Shown here: positions 40,955 through 48,342 of the stretch, piece after piece
Position numbering within the stretch: the first letter of the stretch is position 1
Layout: each line of letters starts with the position of its first letter
NCBI GenBank assembly: GCA_044224605.1
Contig: JBGAKC010000006.1
Coordinates: forward strand, 1-64,000
Length of the DNA stretch: 64,000 nucleotides
Origin: UBA7672 sp044224605
GTDB lineage: Bacteria > Pseudomonadota > Alphaproteobacteria > Caulobacterales > Hyphomonadaceae
Reading direction: 5' to 3'
Notes under the pieces: generated by a model
Seen by the model: the letters and a program-made list of their open reading frames with translations, nothing else
Databases searched by the model: none
What the model was told of the DNA's origin: nothing
Program-made: the position numbers and the translations under genes

Positions 40955-41652
40955 GAGGCGCCCCGCCAGTTCTCCCAGCCCTTCGCGCGCAGCTCGCACG
41001 CCGGGCACGTCCCGCATCCATAGCCCCAGTCATGCCGGTGCGTGCGATCGCCGAGATAGCAGGTGTGCGTCTCCTCGACGATGAGATTGACCAGCGTCTT
41101 GCCGCCCAGCTTGTCCGCCAGCGCCCATGTCTGCGATTTATCGAGATGCATCAGCGGAGTTTCAATCGGCGTGGATCTATCCATGCCCAGCGTCAGCGCG
41201 CTCGACAGCGCATCAATCGTCGTTCGCCGGCAATCGGGATAGCCGGAGTAATCCGTCTCGCACATGCCCCCGATCAGCGCCTCGATCCCTCGCCGGTAAG
41301 CCACCGCCCCAGCAAACGTCAGGAACACCAGGTTGCGCCCCGGTACGAAGGTCGACGGCAGTCCGCTCTTCGAGAATCCGATCTCCTGCTCCCGTGTCAG
41401 CGCCGTGTCCGACACCTCGCCCAGCACGCCGAGATCCAGCCGGTGATCCTCGCCCAGCTTCGCGCCCCACGCCGGAAACGCCTTGCGCAGCTTCTTCAGG
41501 AACACGCCCCGGCATTCCAGCTCCACGCGATGCCGCTGCCGGTAGTCGAACCCGATCGTCTCCACCCGTCCGAACCCGCTCAACGCCCAGGCGAGGCAAA
41601 CGGCGGAATCCTGCCCGCCGGAAAACAACACGAGTGCGGAAGTGGTGGTCAT
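40951..41652 (-). CDS. queC: 7-cyano-7-deazaguanine synthase
   Basis: 233 residues. The PP-loop SGGQDS (residues 11-16) binds ATP, and a C-terminal zinc cluster is seen in HDWGYGCGTCPACELR together with an upstream Cys in THTCYLGD. It makes preQ0 from 7-carboxy-7-deazaguanine and ammonia. The product of the next gene, QueE, supplies its substrate, and the GTGA overlap implies coupled synthesis. Divergent from the DUF952 gene across 86 bases. Confidence 0.94.
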   Translation of the reverse strand: MTTTSALVLFSGGQDSAVCLAWALSGFGRVETIGFDYRQRHRVELECRGVFLKKLRKAFPAWGAKLGEDHRLDLGVLGEVSDTALTREQEIGFSKSGLPSTFVPGRNLVFLTFAGAVAYRRGIEALIGGMCETDYSGYPDCRRTTIDALSSALTLGMDRSTPIETPLMHLDKSQTWALADKLGGKTLVNLIVEETHTCYLGDRTHRHDWGYGCGTCPACELRAKGWENWRGAS

Positions 41653-41738
41653 GCCCCCGCCATGGCCTCACAGCTTCCGCCGGTCAAGCAGGCTGCAAAG
41701 CTTGCCTCGCCACGCCAACCGGCGCAAAACCCCGGCCC

Positions 41739-42125
41739 ATGGGCCGGATGATCTTCAAGGTTCTGACCGCAGACCAGATGGCCGCCGTCGAATCAGGCGG
41801 ACCCATGCAGGCGCCCGTCGATGTCGCCGACGGCTACGTCCACTTCTCGACCTCGAAACAGGTCCAGGAAACCCTGGCCAAATGGTTCAGGGGCCAGCAG
41901 CGCCTCGTCCTCGTCTCAGTCGACAGCGACCTCTTCGGGATGGACCTCAAATGGGAGAAATCCCGCGGCGGCGACCACTTCCCGCACGTCTACACCGACG
42001 TTCGCGAATACCACATCAGCTCGATCTGGCCGCTCGATGAGTTCGACGCCGAAGGCGCGCCCCTCGCGCCTGACGAAGTCATCAACAGCCCCGAACCCCT
42101 CACCAAGCCGGGCGTCACCCATTGA
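41739..42125 (+). CDS. DUF952 domain protein
   Basis: 128 residues from ATG 41739 (a second in-frame ATG three codons on is equally possible). Family features: MIFKVLTADQM at the start, DGYVHFSTSKQVQETLAKWF, and the central LVLVSVDSDLFGMDLKWEKSRGGDHFPHVYTDV. DUF952 proteins share a fold with phosphotransferase-type RNA 2'-phosphotransferases or ADP-ribosyl binding folds; their role is not established. The stop overlaps the TTG start of pyrD. Confidence 0.82.
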   Translation: MGRMIFKVLTADQMAAVESGGPMQAPVDVADGYVHFSTSKQVQETLAKWFRGQQRLVLVSVDSDLFGMDLKWEKSRGGDHFPHVYTDVREYHISSIWPLDEFDAEGAPLAPDEVINSPEPLTKPGVTH

Positions 42126-43180
42126 ACCTCTTCGACATCGCCGCCCGCGCCGTCCGCTTCCTCCCCGCCGAGAGCGCTCACCGCTTCACGATCAACGCGC
42201 TGAAAACCGGCCTCGCAAAGCCGAAGCCGCATCTGGACGATCCGCGCCTCGCCGTCACGCTGAAGAAGTCCGGCCTCAAATTGCCGAACCCGATCGGCCT
42301 CGCCGCCGGCTTCGACAAGAACGCCGAGGTCTTCGCGCAGATGCTCGCTTTCGGCTTCGGCTTCGTCGAATGCGGCACGGTCACGCCGCGCCCGCAGGCC
42401 GGCAATCCGCGTCCGCGCCTCTTCCGCCTCGATGAAGACCGCGCCGTCATCAACCGCATGGGGTTCAACAATGACGGTATCGGCCTCTATGTCCGCCGCC
42501 TGTCATCCGCCCCGCGCACAATCGGCGTCGTCGGCGCGAACGTCGGCGCCAACAAGGACTCGGAAGACCGCGTTGCCGACTACGTCGCCGGCGTGAAGGC
42601 CGTCTGGGCCTACTGCTCTTACGTGACGATCAACATCTCCTCGCCTAACACGCCGGGCCTGCGCGGCCTGCAGGATCGCGGCGCGCTCGTGGAACTGCTC
42701 GGACGTGTCGGCGCCGCCGCCCGCGAGATGGACGCCGTGGTCAAGAACCGCCCCGTCTTCCTGAAAGTCGCCCCCGATCTCGATGACAAGGCCATTACCG
42801 ACATCGCCGAAGTCGCCCTCGCGCAGGACTGGCTCTCCGGCCTCATCGTGTCCAACACCACGATCGATCGCCCTGAAACTCTCAGCAGCAAGCACAAGGC
42901 CCAGACCGGCGGCCTCTCCGGCGCGCCGCTGCTCGAGAAAAGCACCCGCGCCCTCGCCGCCTTCCATGCCGCGATCGGCGAAAGGCTCGACCTCATCGGC
43001 GCCGGCGGCATCGCCTCGGCCGACGACGTCCTGACCAAGCTCCGCGCCGGCGCGCAAGCCATCCAGCTCTACTCCGCCCTCGTCTACAAAGGCCCCACGC
43101 TGGTCCAGCGCATCAAGAACGACCTCGTCGCCCGCATGGATGCAGCCGGCGTGACGAAGCTGATCGATCTGGTGAAATAG
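42122..43180 (+). CDS. pyrD: Dihydroorotate dehydrogenase, class 2
   Basis: 352 residues read from a TTG start that overlaps the previous stop (TTGA). The N-terminal amphipathic helices (FDIAARAVRFLPAESAHRFTINAL) serve membrane and quinone binding in class 2 enzymes. PNPIGLAAGFDKNAEV, NRMGFNNDG and the catalytic Ser region NISSPNTPGLRGLQ are all present, followed by VSNTTIDRP and LIGAGGIASADD (FMN site). It oxidises dihydroorotate to orotate in pyrimidine synthesis with ubiquinone as acceptor. The uncommon TTG start probably makes translation depend on the DUF952 gene. Confidence 0.94.
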   Translation: MNLFDIAARAVRFLPAESAHRFTINALKTGLAKPKPHLDDPRLAVTLKKSGLKLPNPIGLAAGFDKNAEVFAQMLAFGFGFVECGTVTPRPQAGNPRPRLFRLDEDRAVINRMGFNNDGIGLYVRRLSSAPRTIGVVGANVGANKDSEDRVADYVAGVKAVWAYCSYVTINISSPNTPGLRGLQDRGALVELLGRVGAAAREMDAVVKNRPVFLKVAPDLDDKAITDIAEVALAQDWLSGLIVSNTTIDRPETLSSKHKAQTGGLSGAPLLEKSTRALAAFHAAIGERLDLIGAGGIASADDVLTKLRAGAQAIQLYSALVYKGPTLVQRIKNDLVARMDAAGVTKLIDLVK

Positions 43181-43355
43181 GCCCCTCTCCCCGTCCACCC
43201 GCGCAAGCTGGAGAGTCTGGCGGCGGGCGCCCGGATCTGTCGCTGTGTCCTGGTGAACCCGTCGGAGCGGTCACTGCCGCCGGCTTCCACAGCGCAAACC
43301 GGATCGCGGAAGGTGGGATCCGCGAGACGGAGGGGAGAGAGAAATGGGCCTCCAT

Positions 43356-43396
43356 AAAAAGGGGAGAGGCCGGACCCCGTCGGAAAGGTCCGGCCT
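43356..43396 (-). terminator. Rho-independent terminator
   Basis: AGGCCGGACC / GGTCCGGCCT (ten-base stem), with CTCCCCTTTTTATGG after it on the minus strand; 30 bases past the stop of the UrcA-like gene at 43426. Confidence 0.8.
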
Positions 43397-43425
43397 CACA
43401 CACACTGACGTTGGAAATCGGGGGA

Positions 43426-43770
43426 TCAGCCGTCAGCGCGCGATTGGAAGGCCTGGGCGACAGTCGGGTTGGCGAACTTGCCGACCGTGTCCTTCATGGT
43501 TTGGGTGATGCACGCATCGACCGTCTGACGCTCATCGAGCGTCATCTTGCGGTTAAAGCCGCAATAGCTGCGAACATCACGCTCGAGCCGCGCGAGCAGC
43601 TTCTGGGCGTCCTGCAGCGAGCCTGTCTCAGCAACCTTGTATTCGAACTGGAACTTGAAGGGGTCGGCAGCCTGGGGCTCGGCCGTGGCCGGGCCGGACA
43701 GCAATCCTGCCGTAAACGCGCCGGCGATGGCGACGCAGGCGATCAGGGCGGTCTTGGACTGGGTGTTCAT
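43426..43770 (-). CDS. UrcA-like exported protein
   Basis: 114 residues from ATG 43770; the GGAG site fits this ATG better than the one two codons earlier. A signal peptide (ALIACVAIAGAFTAGLLSGPATA) is followed by a short helical domain with two cysteines: KLLARLERDVRSYCGF and DACITQTMKDTVGKFANPTVAQAF. This pattern (paired Cys about 18-20 residues apart, ending in a pair of helices) fits the UrcA family, small exported proteins common in Caulobacterales and sphingomonads, function unknown. An imperfect TATCGA palindrome lies upstream (43844). Confidence 0.75.
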   Translation of the reverse strand: MNTQSKTALIACVAIAGAFTAGLLSGPATAEPQAADPFKFQFEYKVAETGSLQDAQKLLARLERDVRSYCGFNRKMTLDERQTVDACITQTMKDTVGKFANPTVAQAFQSRADG

Positions 43771-43843
43771 GATCATTCTCCGATTGGTCTCGGTTGTCGT
43801 TGGATCGTCCCTTCCGGTCTGGCCCTGACTACCATCTCGAAAG

Positions 43844-43861
43844 TCGATACTCTTTTATCGA
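43844..43861. promoter_or_regulatory. Inverted repeat upstream of the UrcA-like gene
   Basis: TCGATA-CTCTTT-TATCGA, six-base arms, 74-91 bases upstream of the start at 43770. Its half-site TATCGA matches the palindrome upstream of the TonB-dependent receptor at 59668. Confidence 0.4.
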
Positions 43862-43941
43862 AAAACAATATGGTTCGTCAATGGAGCAAATGAGGCAAGA
43901 TCGGGGCAGCCGCCGCGCCCCGTGTGCGAAAAGCCCAATGA

Positions 43942-43971
43942 AAACGCCCGGAGCGAAAGCTCCGGGCGTTT
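43942..43971 (-). terminator. Rho-independent terminator
   Basis: Perfect 13-base stem AAACGCCCGGAGC / GCTCCGGGCGTTT with a four-base loop; T-rich ends on both strands. It lies 25 bases past the minus-strand stop at 43997. Confidence 0.88.
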
Positions 43972-43996
43972 CACACGCCAAAATAGATTGAGCGAC

Positions 43997-44296
43997 CTAC
44001 TTCGCTGCGATGACCGTACCGCCAGAGTCGCGCGAGGCGTAGAGCCCGGTTGGCTCGGTCTTGCCGACCTCTTCGCGCGTCTGCTTCAGGCAGGAGAGGT
44101 AGGCGTAATAGTTCAAACCCACGACGGGCGTTGCGGCCTTGTAGCAGACCGCTTTCACAGCCTCGTCGAGCTTGATGACGTAGGCGGTCTTCTCCTCAGC
44201 CGAGGCGCCGGCCTTGGGCGCCAGCACGGTGACCGGGTCGGCGTAGGCCGCGCCGGCCAAAAGGGCGATCATGGCGGAAATTGCAAAGCGTTTCAT
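43997..44296 (-). CDS. Second UrcA-like exported protein
   Basis: 99 residues with a signal peptide (MKRFAISAMIALLAGAAYA). Mature part: KTAYVIKLDEAVKAVCYKAATPVVGLNYYAYLSCLKQTREEVGKTEPTGLYA, with two cysteines 18 residues apart, as in UrcA proteins. It is only distantly similar to the neighbour at 43426-43770. Both are monocistronic and end in strong terminators. Function unknown; exported. Confidence 0.7.
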   Translation of the reverse strand: MKRFAISAMIALLAGAAYADPVTVLAPKAGASAEEKTAYVIKLDEAVKAVCYKAATPVVGLNYYAYLSCLKQTREEVGKTEPTGLYASRDSGGTVIAAK

Positions 44297-44497
44297 GTGT
44301 TTAGATCTCCGGGTTGTCGTTTGACGTTTGCGTACTCAACGACCCTGGAGCGTTTCCCTCTGCACGACTCGTCTTGTTCTTGTGCGGATGCGAAGACGCT
44401 ATGCTGCGACGCACCCAAGTCAACGACTTTCCGCAACGGCGCCCGTGACGCCGCCCGCCTGCCAGTGCAGCGTGCAGCCTGACCACGGAGCGGGCAG

Positions 44498-45481
44498 ATG
44501 CGGGCAGTCGTATGCGAGGCGTTAGCGCAGGATTTCGCCCGCGTCGCCCTGAAGGACCTGCCCACGCCTGAGCCCGGCCCCGGGGAAGTCCGCGTCCGCG
44601 TCGAGGCGGCCAGCCTCAACTTCCCCGACCTCCTGATGCTCAAAGGCGAATACCAGTTCAAACCCGACCCGCCCTTCACCGTCGGCATGGACCTGGCCGG
44701 CGTGATCGACGCTGTGGGCAAAGGCGTAAGCCTGAAACCAGGCACGCGCGTCGCCGGCGGCGCCAGGACCGGCGCGTTCGCCGACTACGCGATATGCCCC
44801 GCGAACAATCTCCACCCCATCCCCGACACGATGGCCTCGCCCCTCGCCGCCGCCTATCCGGCCGCCTATGTTACTGCCTATGTCTCGCTCGTCGAACGCG
44901 GCCAGCTTCAGCCCGGCGAAACCCTCCTCGTCCACGGCGCCTCGGGCGGCGTCGGCATGGCGACGCTCGATGTGGGCCGCCTTCTCGGCGCCACCCTCAT
45001 CGCCACCACCGCTTCCGAACAGAAAGCGCAGGCGCTCAGGTTGGCCGGCGCTCATCACGTCATCGTCCTCGGCCACAAGCCCGGCGACGCCTTCCGCGAA
45101 CAGGTGAAGGCCCTCACCAACGGCAAGGGCGCAGACGTCATCTTCGACCCCGTCGGCGGCGACCTGTTCGACGAGTCCACCCGCTGCATCGCCTTCAACG
45201 GCCGCCTGCTCGTCATCGGCTTCGCCGGCGGACGCATCGCCAGCGTCAACACCAACATCCCCCTGATCAAGGGCTTCTCCGTCGTCGGCGTCCGCGCCGG
45301 GGAGTATGGCCGCCAGTTCCCGGAGAAGGGCCGCATCGTCCGCGACCAGATCTGGCGCTGGGCCGCTGAAGGCAAGACGCGCCCGACCGTCTTCGCCGAA
45401 CTCCCGCTCGATAACTGGCGCGAAGCCTTCGAGCTGATGCGTGACCGCCGCCTCGTCGGAAAGGTCGTTCTGCGGCCCTAG
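44498..45481 (+). CDS. NADPH:quinone oxidoreductase (zinc-independent MDR family)
   Basis: 327 residues. GroES-like N-terminal domain (PEPGPGEVRVRVEAASLNFPDLLMLKGEY) and Rossmann domain with LVHGASGGVGMATLDVGRLLGA (NADPH site AxxGxxG). The zinc-binding Cys/His set is lacking, as in the QOR subgroup; VIFDPVGGDLFDES and VIGFAGG are further QOR marks. It reduces quinones or enones with NADPH. The stop overlaps the end of the convergent 2OG-oxygenase by four bases. Confidence 0.92.
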   Translation: MRAVVCEALAQDFARVALKDLPTPEPGPGEVRVRVEAASLNFPDLLMLKGEYQFKPDPPFTVGMDLAGVIDAVGKGVSLKPGTRVAGGARTGAFADYAICPANNLHPIPDTMASPLAAAYPAAYVTAYVSLVERGQLQPGETLLVHGASGGVGMATLDVGRLLGATLIATTASEQKAQALRLAGAHHVIVLGHKPGDAFREQVKALTNGKGADVIFDPVGGDLFDESTRCIAFNGRLLVIGFAGGRIASVNTNIPLIKGFSVVGVRAGEYGRQFPEKGRIVRDQIWRWAAEGKTRPTVFAELPLDNWREAFELMRDRRLVGKVVLRP

Positions 45482-46023
45482 CCCAGCCAGTACATCACGT
45501 CCGACCGCAGCACATACTTCCGGCCCGACATCACCTCCGCGCCCTGATGGCGCAGGCCGTGCTTGAAACACAGCGCCGCGCCCGTCGCCGGCCACGCCTT
45601 GAACGCCTCGAATTCGGTGAACCCGCCTTCGAAATCCTGGTTCAGATAGACCATGAAGGTCAGCCGGCTCTCTTCCACTTCCGTGCGGCGGAACACGCCG
45701 TCGAAATGCCATTTGAACCGCTGACTGCGATCATAGCGATAGACGCGGAACTGCTCGTTGAGCCCATGCGCCCGCCAGCCGCCGATATAGCGCGGCACGC
45801 TCTCCGCCACGCGCTCCCACAGCGTCGCCGCCCACTCCGCATCGTTCACGAACACCCGGTCATTGTCCCGCACCGCGCGATGAACTTCCGGCGACGCCTC
45901 GATCCGCACCGTCGCCGCCTCGAAGCCCCGCGTCTCGGCGCGATCAATCCAGGCAGCGCATTCCTGCTCAGACATCACGTCGTGGATCGACCACGCATCG
46001 CCTGAATACGAATGAACCTTCAT
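45478..46023 (-). CDS. 2-oxoglutarate/Fe(II) oxygenase, prolyl-4-hydroxylase-like
   Basis: 181 residues. The double-stranded beta helix holds the metal ligands His106 and Asp108 (FKWHFDG) and a distal His159 (LRHQGAEV); the 2-oxoglutarate-binding basic residue is in MSGRKYVLRSD (Lys169, Arg173 or nearby). The cofactor set is therefore complete. The family hydroxylates Pro or free amino acids; the target here is unknown. It ends in convergence with the quinone oxidoreductase. The TetR gene lies upstream on the same strand, after 48 bases. Confidence 0.85.
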   Translation of the reverse strand: MKVHSYSGDAWSIHDVMSEQECAAWIDRAETRGFEAATVRIEASPEVHRAVRDNDRVFVNDAEWAATLWERVAESVPRYIGGWRAHGLNEQFRVYRYDRSQRFKWHFDGVFRRTEVEESRLTFMVYLNQDFEGGFTEFEAFKAWPATGAALCFKHGLRHQGAEVMSGRKYVLRSDVMYWLG

Positions 46024-46071
46024 CGCTGACCCCAGGCCGTCGCCCCGCGATGCGAGCGCCGCCTTCCCGAC

Positions 46072-46650
46072 CTACTTCCGCCACCCCGCCAGAACGGAAT
46101 CCGCCGCCGCATCCAGCTCGGCGTCCGTCCACCTGCGTCCCTTCATCTCCGCTTTGAGGAGGTAGGTGATCGGCGCCATGAACAGGCTCCACAACAGGTC
46201 CGGCGGCAGGTTCTTGAAATCGCCCGACGTGATGCCCGCCTTCCTGAGATCGCTTACCATCCGCGCCACCGCGCGCCCAGCCTCGCCGCCCTCGCGCTCC
46301 GCCAGCGCCGATTCCGAAAACCGCTGCCCGAACGCGAACGCATCCCTGTTGGCGCGATAGGCGAGATAGATCGCCTTCCATGTCCGCTTCAGCCGCTCCG
46401 GCGCCGCCATCGACGTATCGAGCCCGTCCCCGGCGTCGAGAAACACTTCCTGCTTCATCTGGCGATACGCAGCGATCAGCAGGTCGTCCTTGCTCTCGAA
46501 ATGGCGATACAGAGTTCCCTCGGCCACCCCCGTCTCGGCCGCGATCGCCGCGGTCGTCGCCGCTTCCATCCCATCGCGCGCGACAATGCGAGCCGCCGCC
46601 TGCAGCAGTTTTGCGCGCGTCGCCGCGCCTGGAGTTGTCACCGCGTTCAT
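46072..46650 (-). CDS. TetR/AcrR-family transcriptional regulator
   Basis: 192 residues from ATG 46650 (a TTG twelve codons earlier is a weaker start). The N-terminal helix-turn-helix reads RAKLLQAAARIVARDGMEAATTAAIAAETGVAEGTLYRHFESKDDLLIAAY (residues 12-62). The helical C-terminal ligand domain has no recognisable specificity. Likely targets are the oxygenase downstream or the divergent DUF429 gene, whose start is 92 bases away. The operator candidate at 33276 has TetR style, but a link is only speculation. Confidence 0.9.
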   Translation of the reverse strand: MNAVTTPGAATRAKLLQAAARIVARDGMEAATTAAIAAETGVAEGTLYRHFESKDDLLIAAYRQMKQEVFLDAGDGLDTSMAAPERLKRTWKAIYLAYRANRDAFAFGQRFSESALAEREGGEAGRAVARMVSDLRKAGITSGDFKNLPPDLLWSLFMAPITYLLKAEMKGRRWTDAELDAAADSVLAGWRK

Positions 46651-46742
46651 CCCCTGCAGACCGCCTGCAATGCCCGCTTCTGTCAAGCTTGCCGGGTGTC
46701 ACAGACATTGGCTTGGCAGCTAATCCCGTTCACCTTCCCGCC

Positions 46743-47549
46743 ATGAGCGAAGCGCGATTCCTTGGCATCGACTTCTCGGGGGGCTCAGCCCCTTGGCGCC
46801 GTGTCTGCGCGAAGCCGACCGTCTGGATCGCCGCCCTCGAAGGCTTCCGCCTCGCCGACCTCCGCCCTGTCCAGAAACTCGACGGCGACGGCGACCCTTT
46901 CGAGAATCTTGTCGCACTCCTGAAGCAGGGCCGCTACCGCGCCGCCGCCATCGATGCGCCCTTCTGCCTGCCTGAAGCCCATATGCCCGCCGGCGGCCAT
47001 GCCCAGTTGCTCAAGGATATCTCCCAACTCCCGGCCGCCGACGACCGCCCCTTTCCGCGCGGCGCAGACCTCGTCGCCTACGCCACCACCCACGCGCCCC
47101 TCGCCTCCGCCAAGCCCGCGCGCCTCACCGAGCGCCAGCACCACGCCACGCGCTCCACGCTGTGGAACGGCATCCGCCCCGGCGCTCCCTTCGCCGCCGC
47201 CTGTCTCACCCTGATCGCCCGCGCCCAGCGCCCCGTCTGGCCATGGAAGGACGCGCCCGGCATGCTTGTCGAAACCTTCCCCGCCGCGCAGCTCCGCGCC
47301 TGGGGTCTTCCCCACACAAACTACGCCGACCCGGAGGCCCGCCCCGTCCGCGCAAAGATCGTCACCCATCTCGAGGAGACAAAGCACCTCCTCATCGACA
47401 CCGCCGACCGCAAGGAGATGCTGAAATCCTCCGACGCCCTCGACGCCGTCCTCGCCGCCTTCGGCGCGCGAGCCGCCGCCAACCGTACGCTCAAATTCGA
47501 GAAGCCGTCGAACTGGAAGATTGAGGGCGCGATCGCGATACACGTTTGA
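46743..47549 (+). CDS. DUF429 domain protein
   Basis: 268 residues. The N-terminus ARFLGIDFSGG is the RNase H/resolvase-like first strand with the conserved Asp; AAIDAPFCLPE and the late SSDALDAVLAAFGARAA complete the actin/RNase H-like core of DUF429. Biochemical function is not established; predicted nuclease-like. ATG 46743 fits the first strand, in the gap divergent from the tetR gene. It is followed by an inverted repeat of unknown role. Confidence 0.82.
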   Translation: MSEARFLGIDFSGGSAPWRRVCAKPTVWIAALEGFRLADLRPVQKLDGDGDPFENLVALLKQGRYRAAAIDAPFCLPEAHMPAGGHAQLLKDISQLPAADDRPFPRGADLVAYATTHAPLASAKPARLTERQHHATRSTLWNGIRPGAPFAAACLTLIARAQRPVWPWKDAPGMLVETFPAAQLRAWGLPHTNYADPEARPVRAKIVTHLEETKHLLIDTADRKEMLKSSDALDAVLAAFGARAAANRTLKFEKPSNWKIEGAIAIHV

Positions 47550-47551
47550 AA

Positions 47552-47606
47552 GTGAGTGGTGAGTAGTGAATAATCACAAACCGCTCGCCTTCAACTCACC
47601 ACTCAC
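47552..47606. repeat. GTGAGTGGTGAGT inverted repeat
   Basis: Perfect 13-base arms (GTGAGTGGTGAGT 47552-47564 and ACTCACCACTCAC 47594-47606) around a 29-base loop that ends ten bases before the GNAT start. The arms themselves repeat a GTGAGTG unit, a common form of alphaproteobacterial intergenic repeats. It can fold in RNA of both neighbours. Confidence 0.7.
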
Positions 47607-47615
47607 GCGAATCCA

Positions 47616-48056
47616 ATGACCTTCACCATCCGCACGCTCGAACCGTCCGATCACCACGAGTGGGACATCCTCTGGCGCGGCTATCTCGAATTCTATGAGT
47701 CCGTGATCCCTGACCACGTCACCGAGCTCACCTGGAACCGCCTCATGGATCCGGAAGCTCCGATCCTCGGCTTCTGCGCGGCGACACCGGACGGCAAGCT
47801 CCTCGGCATCGTCCACTATCTCTTCCACCCCGTCACATGGGCGGCCGGCCCGCGCTGCTATCTCGAAGACCTCTTCACCCACCCCGACGCGAGAGGCAAA
47901 GGCGTCGGCCGCGCGCTCATCGAAGCAGTCTACAAGGCAGCCGACGAACGCGGCGCCGATCAGGTCTACTGGCTGACCCAGGAATTCAACGCCACAGCCA
48001 GAAAACTCTATGACCAGGTGGCCAAGGTGACGCCCTTCATCAAGTACCGTCGTTGA
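47616..48056 (+). CDS. GNAT-family N-acetyltransferase
   Basis: 146 residues. Acetyl-CoA loop LEDLFTHPDARGKGVGRALIEAVYKAADERGA near 88-118 and the final YWLTQEFNATARKLYDQVAKVTPFIKY (motif B). The N-terminal ITIRTLEPSDHHEW is the first strand-helix. It is of minimal length, similar to spermidine/aminoglycoside-like or ribosomal-type GNAT proteins; the substrate is not known. Plus strand, between the repeat and recG. Confidence 0.9.
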   Translation: MTFTIRTLEPSDHHEWDILWRGYLEFYESVIPDHVTELTWNRLMDPEAPILGFCAATPDGKLLGIVHYLFHPVTWAAGPRCYLEDLFTHPDARGKGVGRALIEAVYKAADERGADQVYWLTQEFNATARKLYDQVAKVTPFIKYRR

Positions 48057-48342
48057 CCCCCGAGGCCTCCACCACCGCAGGCGGGGGAGGCGCAACGCGC
48101 TCGCAACGCCGGTCATTGCAAACCGGGTGGGGGAGGGCCCTCGCCTTCAGCACAAGTTGCAACACCGTCGCCCACCTGGACCACGCCAGGACTCCGTCCC
48201 GCGCACGTCCATCCTCTCCCGCTCGGAGGAGGATAAATCACGCGTCCATCTAACCAGGCGCTCACAACCCACCCCCAAGCCTCGCAGCCATCTGCGAGAA
48301 CGCGGCTGTGCGACTCCCTCAAACCCGCTACCATCCGCGCCA

